From: Gemmatimonadota bacterium
GTDB lineage: Bacteria > Gemmatimonadota > Gemmatimonadetes > Gemmatimonadales > GWC2-71-9
Assembly (NCBI GenBank): GCA_025357945.1
Contig: JANYLJ010000032.1
Location: 2,501-66,500 of the forward strand
DNA: 64,000 nt
Direction: 5' to 3'
A program made the translations under genes and the position numbers. This document shows positions 28,010 to 36,011 of the stretch, piece after piece; position 1 is the stretch's first letter, and each line of letters starts with the position of its first letter. The notes under the pieces are model-generated. The model was not told where the DNA came from. It did no database searches and was given only the letters and a program-made list of their open reading frames with translations.

Positions 28010-29309
28010 CTTCGGGCTCTTCCTCGGTCAATTCACCGAGGAACTTCACGAGCTCCTCCGTGGTGGCCGGCGTCATCCCCGGAATCCGGGCAATCTCGTC
28101 CACCTCAAGGTCGATCACGTCGGTCAGCGTCGTGTAACGTGCCTGATCGAGGACCGCCACCAGTTCCGGTGACAATCCCTCAAGCTGCGACAGCGGCACC
28201 TTCGTCGCGTTCTCGTCCTCGGCTGCCGGTAGCGCGAACAGGGGACCTTCGCCGCCACGCTCGAGCCACTCGCGACTGGAATAGAGATCGATCTTCCAAC
28301 CGGTCAGTTCCGAGGCGAGCCGAACGTTCTGGCCGTTTCGCCCGATCGCCAGCGACAACTGGTCCTCGTCGACCACGGCCTGAATCGTTTTGCTCGCCGG
28401 ATCGGAGAAGACCTTGGCCACCCGCGCCGGCGCCAGCGCCAGTCGGGCGAAGCGCTCCGGATCGGGCGACCACGGCACGATGTCGATCCGCTCGCCGCCG
28501 AGTTCGTTCACGACCGCCTGAACGCGCGATCCCTTGAGCCCGACACAGGCGCCCACCGGGTCGATCGCGTCATCACGCGAGATGACCGCCACCTTGGTGC
28601 GGCTGCCAACCTCGCGAGCGATACCACGCACCTCGACGATCCCCTGCTGGATTTCCGGCACCTCGAGCTTGAACAAGGCGATGACGAACAACGGGTCGCC
28701 GCGCGAGAGGATCAGTCGCGGTCCCTTCGGCGTCTCCTCGAGTCGCTTGAGCACGGCCCGAATGGTGTCGCCCTGGTGGAAGTGCTCGCGGTGATTCTGC
28801 TCGCGGTAGGGGACGATCGCCTCGGCCTCACGGAACTTGTTGAGCATGATCACGAACTTGCCACGCTCGACCTGCTGGATTTCGCCGGACAGCAGCTCGC
28901 CGACCTTGTTCGCGAATTCGTCGCGAATCCGGCTGCGCTCTCCCTCGCGGACACGCTGAATGATCCGCTGCTTCGCGGCCTGAACCGCCAGCCGCCCGAG
29001 GGCCTCGAAGGGGACCTCTTCTTCGAGCATGTCGCCGATCTGGAAGTCGGGGTCCTCGAAGCGCGCTTCTTCGGTGCTGATCTGCGCACTCGCGTCCTCG
29101 ACGGTTTCCACCACCTGCCGGAGCCGCGTCACCGTCAACGAGCCTTGCAACTCGTCGACGGCGAGCTCGAACCGGACGTTGGGGCCGAACTTCTTCATCA
29201 AGGCAGCGTGGATTCCGTCCCGGAGCAGGTCCAGCAGCTCGGAACGATCCAGTTGCTTGGCATTCGACAGCTCTCGAAACGCTGTGACCAAGTCGGCGGA
29301 TGTCGCCAT
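27984..29309 (-). CDS. nusA: Transcription termination/antitermination protein NusA
   Basis: Binds RNA polymerase and modulates pausing, termination and antitermination. The 441 residues show the N-terminal polymerase-binding domain, S1 domain ([20 protein letters not shown]), two KH domains ([41 protein letters not shown], each cited in part) and one C-terminal helix-hairpin-helix unit ([18 protein letters not shown]). It is the first gene of the long translation operon. No rimP lies upstream. Confidence 0.97.
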   Translation of the reverse strand: MATSADLVTAFRELSNAKQLDRSELLDLLRDGIHAALMKKFGPNVRFELAVDELQGSLTVTRLRQVVETVEDASAQISTEEARFEDPDFQIGDMLEEEVPFEALGRLAVQAAKQRIIQRVREGERSRIRDEFANKVGELLSGEIQQVERGKFVIMLNKFREAEAIVPYREQNHREHFHQGDTIRAVLKRLEETPKGPRLILSRGDPLFVIALFKLEVPEIQQGIVEVRGIAREVGSRTKVAVISRDDAIDPVGACVGLKGSRVQAVVNELGGERIDIVPWSPDPERFARLALAPARVAKVFSDPASKTIQAVVDEDQLSLAIGRNGQNVRLASELTGWKIDLYSSREWLERGGEGPLFALPAAEDENATKVPLSQLEGLSPELVAVLDQARYTTLTDVIDLEVDEIARIPGMTPATTEELVKFLGELTEEEPEGGDAAAAV

Positions 29310-29407
29310 CAGACTTCTCCTGCTTCCCAGTTACCGGAACCGGATCACGTGGCCACGGACGTGGACCGACTGATCATGGGACGGGGCGAGCCTGTAGGGG
29401 GAGAAAC

Positions 29408-29430
29408 AAAAAATGCCGGGAAAACCCGAC
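29408..29430 (-). terminator. Terminator-like hairpin in nusA leader
   Basis: On the minus strand GTCGGG-TTTT-CCCGGC forms a six-pair stem (one G-T pair) followed by ATTTTTTG, six T in a row. It lies about 30 bases after the likely nusA transcription start and 100 bases before the nusA ATG. It could be an attenuator for the nusA operon, or simply the terminator of the NmrA-like gene 150 bases upstream. Confidence 0.65.
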
Positions 29431-29465
29431 ACCTCGCAGACCCACGCAAGTTGCCCCAACATTCC

Positions 29466-29495
29466 AAGATAGCGCCGGTGCGCCGGGGGCGTCAA
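29466..29495 (-). promoter_or_regulatory. Sigma-70-type promoter for the nusA operon
   Basis: On the minus strand TTGACG (29495-29490) and TATCTT (29471-29466) are separated by 18 bases, a good housekeeping promoter match. Transcription would start near 29459, giving a leader of about 150 bases before nusA that contains the hairpin and T-run at 29430-29408. Confidence 0.65.
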
Positions 29496-29580
29496 CTACG
29501 CCGGGCAGGCTCGGTAGTGGGGGGGCCCGTACCGGCAGTCGTGCCGGTGCTCTTCACGCGGCGCGCCCGAGCCGAACCGG

Positions 29581-30531
29581 CTACACCAGCGGGATCTCGT
29601 GCTTGTGCGCCGCCAGCCATTGGTCGAACGTCTGCAATTCGGGATTGAGCCCGCGGCTGACGGCCAGGCTGCGCGCGCCGCAGCACACGTCTTCAAAATC
29701 CCGATAGAACTGGAACATGTTGCCGAGATCGTCGGCGCCCGGGAAACCGAAGCCGCGGAAGGTCTCCGGGGACACCTCGTTGTAGCGCACTTCGCGGCCC
29801 AACGCCCCGGTGAGGCTCGCCGCCATCTGCGCACCGGTGAGGTGCCCGCCGGCAATGCCGACGTTCCGGCCGATGTACTTTCGCCCCTGCTTGAAAATGC
29901 CGTAGGCGCACTTGCCAATGTCGTCCGCGGCAATGCCGGCCAGCATCTTGTCGCCCATGGGGAGCGTGATCGCCAGCGTTCCGTCCGGCCCCGGCTTGGG
30001 CCCGGATCCGAAATAGATGAAGTTATCCCAGTAGAATGACGCGGTCAGGAACGTGGTGGGCACCCCCGCGTCGGTGAAGAAGTGATTCGCTTCTCCCTTC
30101 GCGTCGAAGTGGGGCACCTTGTACTTGCCGCTCAGTGTCGGCATGCGATTGTCGCTGAGCGGCACCCATTTGCGGGTGTCCTCGAGGGTCGACCAGATGG
30201 CATGTTGCACGCCGGCCTTCCGGGCGGCCTGGGCCATGGCGTGCGCCTCGGCGAGTTCCCGCTCCGGCGACAGATGGCCCCAGAAAAATGTGACACAGTA
30301 CGCACCATACGCGCCGGCAAACGCCCGCTCCAGGCTGGCGGGGTCGTCGACATCAGCCGTCACGAGTTCGGCACCCAGTTCAGCGAGCGCTTTCGCCTTG
30401 TCGGACTTGACGTCGCGCGTGAGTGCCCGGGCGGTGAACCCGCCCGCCCTGTCGTTCAGGATGGCGCGTACCAGCCCGCCGCCCTGCGCCCCCGTCGCGC
30501 CCACCACGGCAATGATCTTCTTGTCCGCCAC
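29581..30531 (-). CDS. NmrA-like NAD(P)-binding protein
   Basis: A 316-residue atypical short-chain dehydrogenase. The nucleotide-binding motif AVVGATGAQGGGLVRAIL at the N-terminus and the NmrA-type segments GAYGAYCVTFFWGHLSPERE and GVPTTFLTASFYWDNF match NmrA-like redox sensors. GTG at 30531 is preferred, directly before the Rossmann fold and after an AGAGGTG ribosome site. The usual catalytic Tyr-x-x-x-Lys is not evident, so it may sense NADP rather than act as an enzyme. It has its own unit; the neighbour upstream is a lipoprotein gene. Confidence 0.85.
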   Translation of the reverse strand: MADKKIIAVVGATGAQGGGLVRAILNDRAGGFTARALTRDVKSDKAKALAELGAELVTADVDDPASLERAFAGAYGAYCVTFFWGHLSPERELAEAHAMAQAARKAGVQHAIWSTLEDTRKWVPLSDNRMPTLSGKYKVPHFDAKGEANHFFTDAGVPTTFLTASFYWDNFIYFGSGPKPGPDGTLAITLPMGDKMLAGIAADDIGKCAYGIFKQGRKYIGRNVGIAGGHLTGAQMAASLTGALGREVRYNEVSPETFRGFGFPGADDLGNMFQFYRDFEDVCCGARSLAVSRGLNPELQTFDQWLAAHKHEIPLV

Positions 30532-30603
30532 GGCGCACCTCTCGAGAGATGAGGGACGATCCGCCGAGGAAGTTAGCACATTATCGGCCGCAACCTTCGT
30601 GTC

Positions 30604-31116
30604 TTACGGACGAATCGAGAACCGTACCGTCACATCCAAGGCGCCCGGGCTCGAGATCGTGAGTTGATACATGCCCGGTATCAGATCCTGACCGGCGTTG
30701 AACTGACTGAGCTTGGTGGACAGGTTGAAGATGTATTGTCCGTCACCCGCGGAACGCATCGTGGTGCCGACGTCAGCAGCGCTGGACGACTCGATTGCAT
30801 TGACTGGCGCGTCGCCCGGACCCACGAGCGCGAGCGCGATCACGGGTGTCAGGGTGTTCACCCCTGCGCCGGTCGCACAGTCCGTGAAGCGAATCTTTAC
30901 CGGGAGCGTGCGGCCGAGCTGGAAGCTGCTCGAGCCGTCGGCATTGATCGGCGGCAGGATACCGGTCGTCACGAACTGGGGTAAGCAGCCTCCGCCAATC
31001 ACTGTGAAGGCCGGCGTGTCATGAGTCCCGGGAAAAACCGGGGAATCCGCCGCGCAACCGGCCACCACGGCAGCCAGGCACAGCGGGAACGCAGAGAATC
31101 GCAAGTTGGCGCGCAT
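30604..31116 (-). CDS. Lipoprotein with PxKF-like domain
   Basis: A 170-residue lipoprotein: signal peptide and lipobox LAAVVAGC, then a beta domain. The stretch FQLGRTLPVKIRFTDCATGA and the C-terminal DGQYIFNLSTKL with YQLTISSPGALDVTVRFSIR match the PxKF-type repeat found in surface proteins. Function is unknown; structure or adhesion is likely. The 151 bases upstream to pgeF hold no other gene. Confidence 0.7.
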   Translation of the reverse strand: MRANLRFSAFPLCLAAVVAGCAADSPVFPGTHDTPAFTVIGGGCLPQFVTTGILPPINADGSSSFQLGRTLPVKIRFTDCATGAGVNTLTPVIALALVGPGDAPVNAIESSSAADVGTTMRSAGDGQYIFNLSTKLSQFNAGQDLIPGMYQLTISSPGALDVTVRFSIRP

Positions 31117-31267
31117 CGAAGCCAGTCCCTTTCGGAGGAGTAGATAATGAGGTATCGGCGCTAGACGCCCAGCACTGTAGCTCAGCCAGGTGCACAGGAT
31201 CACCGGTTTCCAGACGAACGGGAACACCAATGCGGCGACCGCCAAGGCCTGGCCGAGCCAGAAAGTG

Positions 31268-32032
31268 TCAGGATGATGCTGGCAACCCGAGGTACGCCAC
31301 CATCCGTCCATCGGCCCCGCCGGACCCCCGATGGGAGAAGAAGAGATCCCGGCGCGACGCGGTACAGTGGGAGCTGGCGGTCGCCTCGCCAATGCCCATC
31401 CGCTTCGCCTGCGCCAGCAGTGCCTGGCGTAAATCCAGATGCGAGCATCCGCTCGGCAAGAGCGACTTATCCACAGCGGCGATCACCTCAGGTCCCACTT
31501 CATATCGAGCGCCGGAAATCGCTACGCCAGCATGCATTACGATGTCACTAGAGTGAACACTCGCATGGTTCTTCAGGAGCTCAACACCGCGAGCGAGTAT
31601 GCCACATCCGGTGCCGCGCCAGCCGGCGTGGAGCAACGCAATCGCGCGCTGTTTGGGGGCAACCAGGTAAATCGGGACGCAGTCGGCCACGGTGACGAGG
31701 AGGAGCGCACCGGAAGTGGTGGTAGCGTGGCCATCAGCCCCGTCGACGATGGTCCACCCTTCGGCCAGCGCGGTGTGCCAGAGCACGCGATCGCCGTGAA
31801 CCTGATGGGCGATGACCGTCCGCGGGCACTCCGGCAGCGCCGAGCGGAACCGGCGCCAGCGTTCCAGCACCGCCCCGACCGGCTGCGCGGTCCGGAGGCC
31901 GAGGTCGAAGGGTTGGTCGGGGTCGCTTCCTCGTCCGGTGACCCCCGCGACGACGCCGAAGCGTTCCCGCCACCCCGGAACCTGCCACAGCGGCACGGCG
32001 CCCGGTACCGGGACCTCGTCAGCCGTCGACAC
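31268..32032 (-). CDS. pgeF: Peptidoglycan editing factor / purine nucleoside phosphorylase (PgeF, YfiH family)
   Basis: A 254-residue member of the YfiH/laccase-domain family. The zinc ligands appear in AHQVHGDRV, TVADCVPIYL and LLHAGWRGTG. The family has purine nucleoside phosphorylase activity and prevents L-Ser being built into peptidoglycan; which matters here is not known. It overlaps murA by 14 bases, which supports a cell-wall role. Confidence 0.9.
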   Translation of the reverse strand: MSTADEVPVPGAVPLWQVPGWRERFGVVAGVTGRGSDPDQPFDLGLRTAQPVGAVLERWRRFRSALPECPRTVIAHQVHGDRVLWHTALAEGWTIVDGADGHATTTSGALLLVTVADCVPIYLVAPKQRAIALLHAGWRGTGCGILARGVELLKNHASVHSSDIVMHAGVAISGARYEVGPEVIAAVDKSLLPSGCSHLDLRQALLAQAKRMGIGEATASSHCTASRRDLFFSHRGSGGADGRMVAYLGLPASS

Positions 32033-33302
32033 GCTCGATCTGTGCGCCGAGCGCGCGCAGGCGGGTGTCGATCTGCTCGTAGCCGCGCTCGATCTGGCCG
32101 ATGTTGTTGATCTCGCTCTCCCCGTCAGCGGCGAGGGCGGCCAGCACCATTGCCATACCCGCCCGGATGTCGGGCGACTCCACCCGCCCGGCGTGCAGCT
32201 TCGAGACGCCGCTGATCACCGCGCGATGCGGATCGCAAAGGACGATGTGGGCGCCCATACTGATCAACTTGTCCACGAAGAAGAGCCGCGACTCGAACAT
32301 CTTCTCGTGGATCAGGATCAGCCCGTCGCACTGGGTCGCCGCCACCACGGCGATCGACATCACGTCCGCCGGAAAGGCCGGCCAGGGGCCGTCTTCCAGC
32401 TTGGGGACGTGGCCACCAAGATCCGGCCTGATTCGGCGTTCCTGCCCGGGATCGATGATCAGGCGGTCCCCCTCAAAGCGGCCGCGGATACCGAGTCGTT
32501 CGAAGCCAAGCATGGTGCTGCGGAGGTCGTCGGGGCGTACCCCTTCGATCGTGACATGCCCGTTGGTCACGGCCGCGAGGCCAACGAACGACCCGATCTC
32601 GATGTGATCGGGCCCGATGGCGTAGGTCGCGGCGTGCAGTGGCTTGCCGCCGGTCACCGTGTAGGTGTTGCTGCCGATCCCCTCGATCTCGGCCCCGGCT
32701 GCAACAAGGAATCGCGCGGTGTCCTGCACGTGCGGCTCGGAGGCGGCGTTGCGAAGGATGGTGCGCCCGGGCGCCATGACAGCAACCATCAGGGCGTTTT
32801 CGGTACCGGTGACGCTCGGTTCATCGAGGAAAACGTCGGCGGCGACAAGCCGTGCTGCCTCGATCGTGTAGCTCTCGCCCACAGTCACCGACGCGCCCAG
32901 CCGTTCCAGTGCCAGGAAGTGGGTGTCCACCCGACGGCGGCCGATGACGTCTCCCCCAGGTGGCGGCATGACCACCTTGCCGAACCGGGCCAGCAGTGGG
33001 CCCGCGAGAAGAATCGACGCGCGGATCCGGGTACACAGGGCGGGATTCAGCGGCTTGGGCTTCACGCTGCGGGTGTCGATGGCGACGGTGTTCGCGGCGG
33101 TCCATTCCACCGCGGCGCCAAGGTCGACGATGATCTCGATCAAGGTCTCGACGTCGCGGATGCGGGGAATATTTTCGAGGATGACCGGGCCGTCTGCCAG
33201 CAGTGTTGCGGCAATAACCGGGAGCGCGGCGTTCTTGTTGCCCGCGGGACGGATTGTGCCGGCAAGCGGATGGCCGCCGGTCACCACAAAACGGGGAGGC
33301 AT
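32019..33302 (-). CDS. murA: UDP-N-acetylglucosamine 1-carboxyvinyltransferase, Cys-to-Asp active site
   Basis: First committed step of peptidoglycan synthesis. The 427 residues carry the family motifs GNKNAALPVIAATLL, RASILLAGPLLARFGK, SVTGTENALMVAV and RGYEQIDTRLRALGA. The catalytic loop reads PPGGDVIGRR, with Asp118 where Escherichia coli MurA has Cys115. This Cys-to-Asp change is known in mycobacteria and chlamydiae and prevents fosfomycin from alkylating the enzyme. The gene starts 94 bases from the divergent plus-strand unit. Confidence 0.96.
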   Translation of the reverse strand: MPPRFVVTGGHPLAGTIRPAGNKNAALPVIAATLLADGPVILENIPRIRDVETLIEIIVDLGAAVEWTAANTVAIDTRSVKPKPLNPALCTRIRASILLAGPLLARFGKVVMPPPGGDVIGRRRVDTHFLALERLGASVTVGESYTIEAARLVAADVFLDEPSVTGTENALMVAVMAPGRTILRNAASEPHVQDTARFLVAAGAEIEGIGSNTYTVTGGKPLHAATYAIGPDHIEIGSFVGLAAVTNGHVTIEGVRPDDLRSTMLGFERLGIRGRFEGDRLIIDPGQERRIRPDLGGHVPKLEDGPWPAFPADVMSIAVVAATQCDGLILIHEKMFESRLFFVDKLISMGAHIVLCDPHRAVISGVSKLHAGRVESPDIRAGMAMVLAALAADGESEINNIGQIERGYEQIDTRLRALGAQIERVDG

Positions 33303-33396
33303 TGGGCAAACCTCGTTGCAGCGACGAACTGCCGCAAGCGGCTCGCAGCCGGGACGTTACTTTTCCTGGAAACCTCAACAGCGGAAGCGGGGCCAG

Positions 33397-33855
33397 ATGC
33401 CAGGTTGGATTGCACCTACCGTCGCGTTGTCCTTGGTGGTCGTGGCCCTCGCGGTGGCGATGCTGACCGCGATGGCGTTGATCGCCGTCAAGGAAGCGAA
33501 GGAGCACGGCGAGTCGCTCGCCCGGGAGATCGCCACGCTGCGGGCCGACCTGGCGCCGACGTTGGCCGCGGTGAAGCGTCTCGGCGAAAAGGGATTCGAC
33601 GTCGCCGAGATGGCGCAGGCGGAAGCCAAGGAGATCATCGACACCACGCGGCGGATTCGCTACGACGTCGAACGTGGCGTGCAGCGCGCGAAGGGACGCC
33701 TGGCGGATTTTGAGGCCACCATCGCGGTGGTGCAGGAAGAGATCGACGCGACGGTTGTTGAGGTGGCTGGTGCACTGGAGACCGCCCGGAGCGGCGTCGG
33801 GATGATCGGCCAGCTTCGCCGGCTGGTCCGGCCGCGGAGGCGGGGCGCCGCGTGA
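33397..33855 (+). CDS. Membrane-anchored coiled-coil protein (DUF948-like)
   Basis: A 152-residue protein with an N-terminal membrane helix (TVALSLVVVALAVAMLTAMAL) and a long helical, probably coiled-coil region (about 30-130). It resembles DUF948 proteins. The ATG immediately precedes the helix; an upstream open frame overlaps the murA promoter region and is not used. The last bases overlap the next gene as GTGA, so the two are co-translated. Confidence 0.7.
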   Translation: MPGWIAPTVALSLVVVALAVAMLTAMALIAVKEAKEHGESLAREIATLRADLAPTLAAVKRLGEKGFDVAEMAQAEAKEIIDTTRRIRYDVERGVQRAKGRLADFEATIAVVQEEIDATVVEVAGALETARSGVGMIGQLRRLVRPRRRGAA

Positions 33856-34772
33856 AATTGCTGGCGGCGTTCGGCATCGTCGCCGTCCTGATGGTGTGCT
33901 TCCCGCACCCGCTCCACGCCTGGACTCCCGGCACGCACGTGGTCCTGGGCGAGCGCATCCTCGGCTCGCTCGAGCTGCTGCCGCAGGCCGTCGCCGACCT
34001 GCTCCGCGCCTTTCCCTACGATTTCCTCTATGGCAGCATCGCCGCTGACACCACGATGGCCAAGAAGTTTGCGCCGGCGGACCGTCACTGCCACGCCTGG
34101 CACGTCGGCCGCGAGGTGTACGATCTTGCGCCGAGTGACGGATTGCGCGCGTTCGGCCTGGGTTACCTGTCGCACCTGGCTGCGGACGCCGTGGCCCACA
34201 ACTACTTTGTGCCGCGGCAACTGGTGGTTACCAGCAGCACGCGAGCGATGGGGCACACCTGGTGGGAGGCGCGGGTCGAGCTACTGCTCGGCGAAGCGAT
34301 TCCCGCCGCTGCCCGCCACCTGATCCAGCTCGATAACCGGCCCGCGGACGCGCATCTCGAACGGATTCTCTCGCCCACAATTTTCTCGGTGCGTACCAAC
34401 CGCCGGCTGTTCCGTGGGATGGTGCATCTCACCGATTCACGCGCCTGGCAGATCGGGTTGCAAGTGGCGCAGGACCAGAGCCGGTGGGAGCTGCCCGGTG
34501 ACCTGATCAATACGCATCTGGACCGGGCGACCCACTACATCCGATCGGTGATCAGCGACGAGCAGTCGTTGGTACTCGCACTCGACCCGAACGGCGAGGC
34601 TTCGATCATGCGGAGCAAGTCAGTGCGTCGCGATGCAATTCGTGGTCACCGGAATGTGGAGCGGGAGTGGATCGCGTCGGTGGCGGATGCGCACTTCGGG
34701 CTGCCGCCGGTGGAGATCGATGCGGCGGTCGAACAACACGCGCAGACCCTGGCGCCCCGCGCCCCGACCTGA
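33852..34772 (+). CDS. Zinc-dependent phospholipase C-like protein
   Basis: A 306-residue secreted protein from a GTG start. A signal peptide ends HPLHA before Trp, and Zn-dependent phospholipase C enzymes begin with a metal-binding Trp after cleavage. The family-like His/Asp-rich segments follow: GSIAADTTMAKKF, DRHCHAWHVG, LSHLAADAVAHNYFVP, and MGHTWWEARVE. The substrate is unknown and the protein could be a structural relative rather than an active lipase. Coupled by GTGA to the DUF948-like gene. Confidence 0.8.
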   Translation: MKLLAAFGIVAVLMVCFPHPLHAWTPGTHVVLGERILGSLELLPQAVADLLRAFPYDFLYGSIAADTTMAKKFAPADRHCHAWHVGREVYDLAPSDGLRAFGLGYLSHLAADAVAHNYFVPRQLVVTSSTRAMGHTWWEARVELLLGEAIPAAARHLIQLDNRPADAHLERILSPTIFSVRTNRRLFRGMVHLTDSRAWQIGLQVAQDQSRWELPGDLINTHLDRATHYIRSVISDEQSLVLALDPNGEASIMRSKSVRRDAIRGHRNVEREWIASVADAHFGLPPVEIDAAVEQHAQTLAPRAPT

Positions 34773-34784
34773 GCGGATTACCCG

Positions 34785-36011
34785 CTACTGCGCCAACCGT
34801 GCCACCCCCGCCACGACACGCTCGACCTCGGCCGCCGTGGTGTACGGCGCCGCACCGATCCGAACCACGCCGTCGACCTCGTGCCCGAGCAGGCGCGCAA
34901 CGGTGGTGGCGTAGAAGTCCCCGTTGGAGACGAAACACGCATCGTCCACCAGCTTTCGAGCGACATGCTCCGAATCGACGCCGCGCACGGTGAACGACAC
35001 CGTGGCGGTTCGCTTGACGGTGGGCGGCGGGCCGTAGCGGGTGACCCCGGGGATCGCACCAAGCCCGTCCCACAGCTGCGTGAAGAGCGCCGCTTCGCGT
35101 CGGTGGAGCTCGGTGTAGCTCCTCACAAGGCGGGTCCGGATGTCGCCGTCCGCGGCGCTCAGCGAAGCGAGCCACCGCACGGCGGCGGCGGCCCCGACGA
35201 TCCCTTCGTGATTTTGGGTGCCGGTTTCGAGTCGCTCGGGCGCGGTCGACGGCGCCGGCTCGAGCCGCGGCACATCGAGCCGTTCCAACAGGTCCTGCCG
35301 TCCCCAGAGCACACCCACGTGCGGGCCGTGGAACTTGTAGGCCGAACACGCGAAGAGATCGCAGCCCAGCGCCGCGACATCGGGGAGGAAATGCGGGGCG
35401 TAGTGCACGCCATCCACGAACACCAAGGCGCCCGCGTCGCGCGCCATGCGCCCAGCCGCAGCCACGTCGCTGACGGTGCCAACGATGTTCGACGCCGCTC
35501 CGATCGCGAGCAGACGAGTGCGGGGCCCAAGCAACTGCGGCAACTTGTCGAGACGGAGTTGGTACGTCTCGAGATCGAGTGGCAGCCACTTCAGCACAAT
35601 GCCGCGTTCGCGAGCCAACGCTTGCCACGGTGCGATGTTCCCGTGATGATCGAGCTCGGTGACGATCACCTCGTCGCCCGCGGACCATTCGCGACCGAGG
35701 GCTCGCGCAACGTGGAACGTGATCGTGGTCATGTTGTTGCCGAATGCGACCTCGTCCGGTGCGCCGCCAACGAACTGGGCAAAGACGCTGCGGGCGTCCG
35801 TCAGCCGGGCATCGGACTCCTGGCTGGTGGGATAGACCCAGTGGGTGTTCGCGTTGTGATGGAGCAGGTAGTCAGCCATCGCATCGACGACTGCTTGCGG
35901 TACCTGGGTGCCCCCGGGGCCGTCGAAGTACGCGACCGCTTTGCCCGCGTGCATGCGGCGCAGCGCCGGAAACGCCGCGCGAATCTGTTCGACCGATGCG
36001 ACCGTGCTCAC
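34785..36011 (-). CDS. Aminotransferase class V, cysteine desulfurase-like, no catalytic Cys
   Basis: A 408-residue PLP enzyme. The PLP lysine is in ACSAYKFHGPHVGVLWG and the phosphate-binding region in FGNNMTTITFHVARALG. It fits the cysteine desulfurase-like group represented by Vibrio VC1184. The region where SufS/CsdA carry the active-site Cys reads VSNGDFYATTVARLLG, without Cys, so desulfurase activity is doubtful. GTG at 36011 overlaps the gatB stop (GTGA); a longer frame upstream lies inside gatB and is ignored. Confidence 0.87.
   Translation of the reverse strand: MSTVASVEQIRAAFPALRRMHAGKAVAYFDGPGGTQVPQAVVDAMADYLLHHNANTHWVYPTSQESDARLTDARSVFAQFVGGAPDEVAFGNNMTTITFHVARALGREWSAGDEVIVTELDHHGNIAPWQALARERGIVLKWLPLDLETYQLRLDKLPQLLGPRTRLLAIGAASNIVGTVSDVAAAGRMARDAGALVFVDGVHYAPHFLPDVAALGCDLFACSAYKFHGPHVGVLWGRQDLLERLDVPRLEPAPSTAPERLETGTQNHEGIVGAAAAVRWLASLSAADGDIRTRLVRSYTELHRREAALFTQLWDGLGAIPGVTRYGPPPTVKRTATVSFTVRGVDSEHVARKLVDDACFVSNGDFYATTVARLLGHEVDGVVRIGAAPYTTAAEVERVVAGVARLAQ

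Noticed and set aside
31812..33713. A 633-codon plus-strand frame across murA
   Set aside because: It is antisense to murA and pgeF and only becomes a plausible protein after 33397, which belongs to the separately called DUF948-like gene in another frame.
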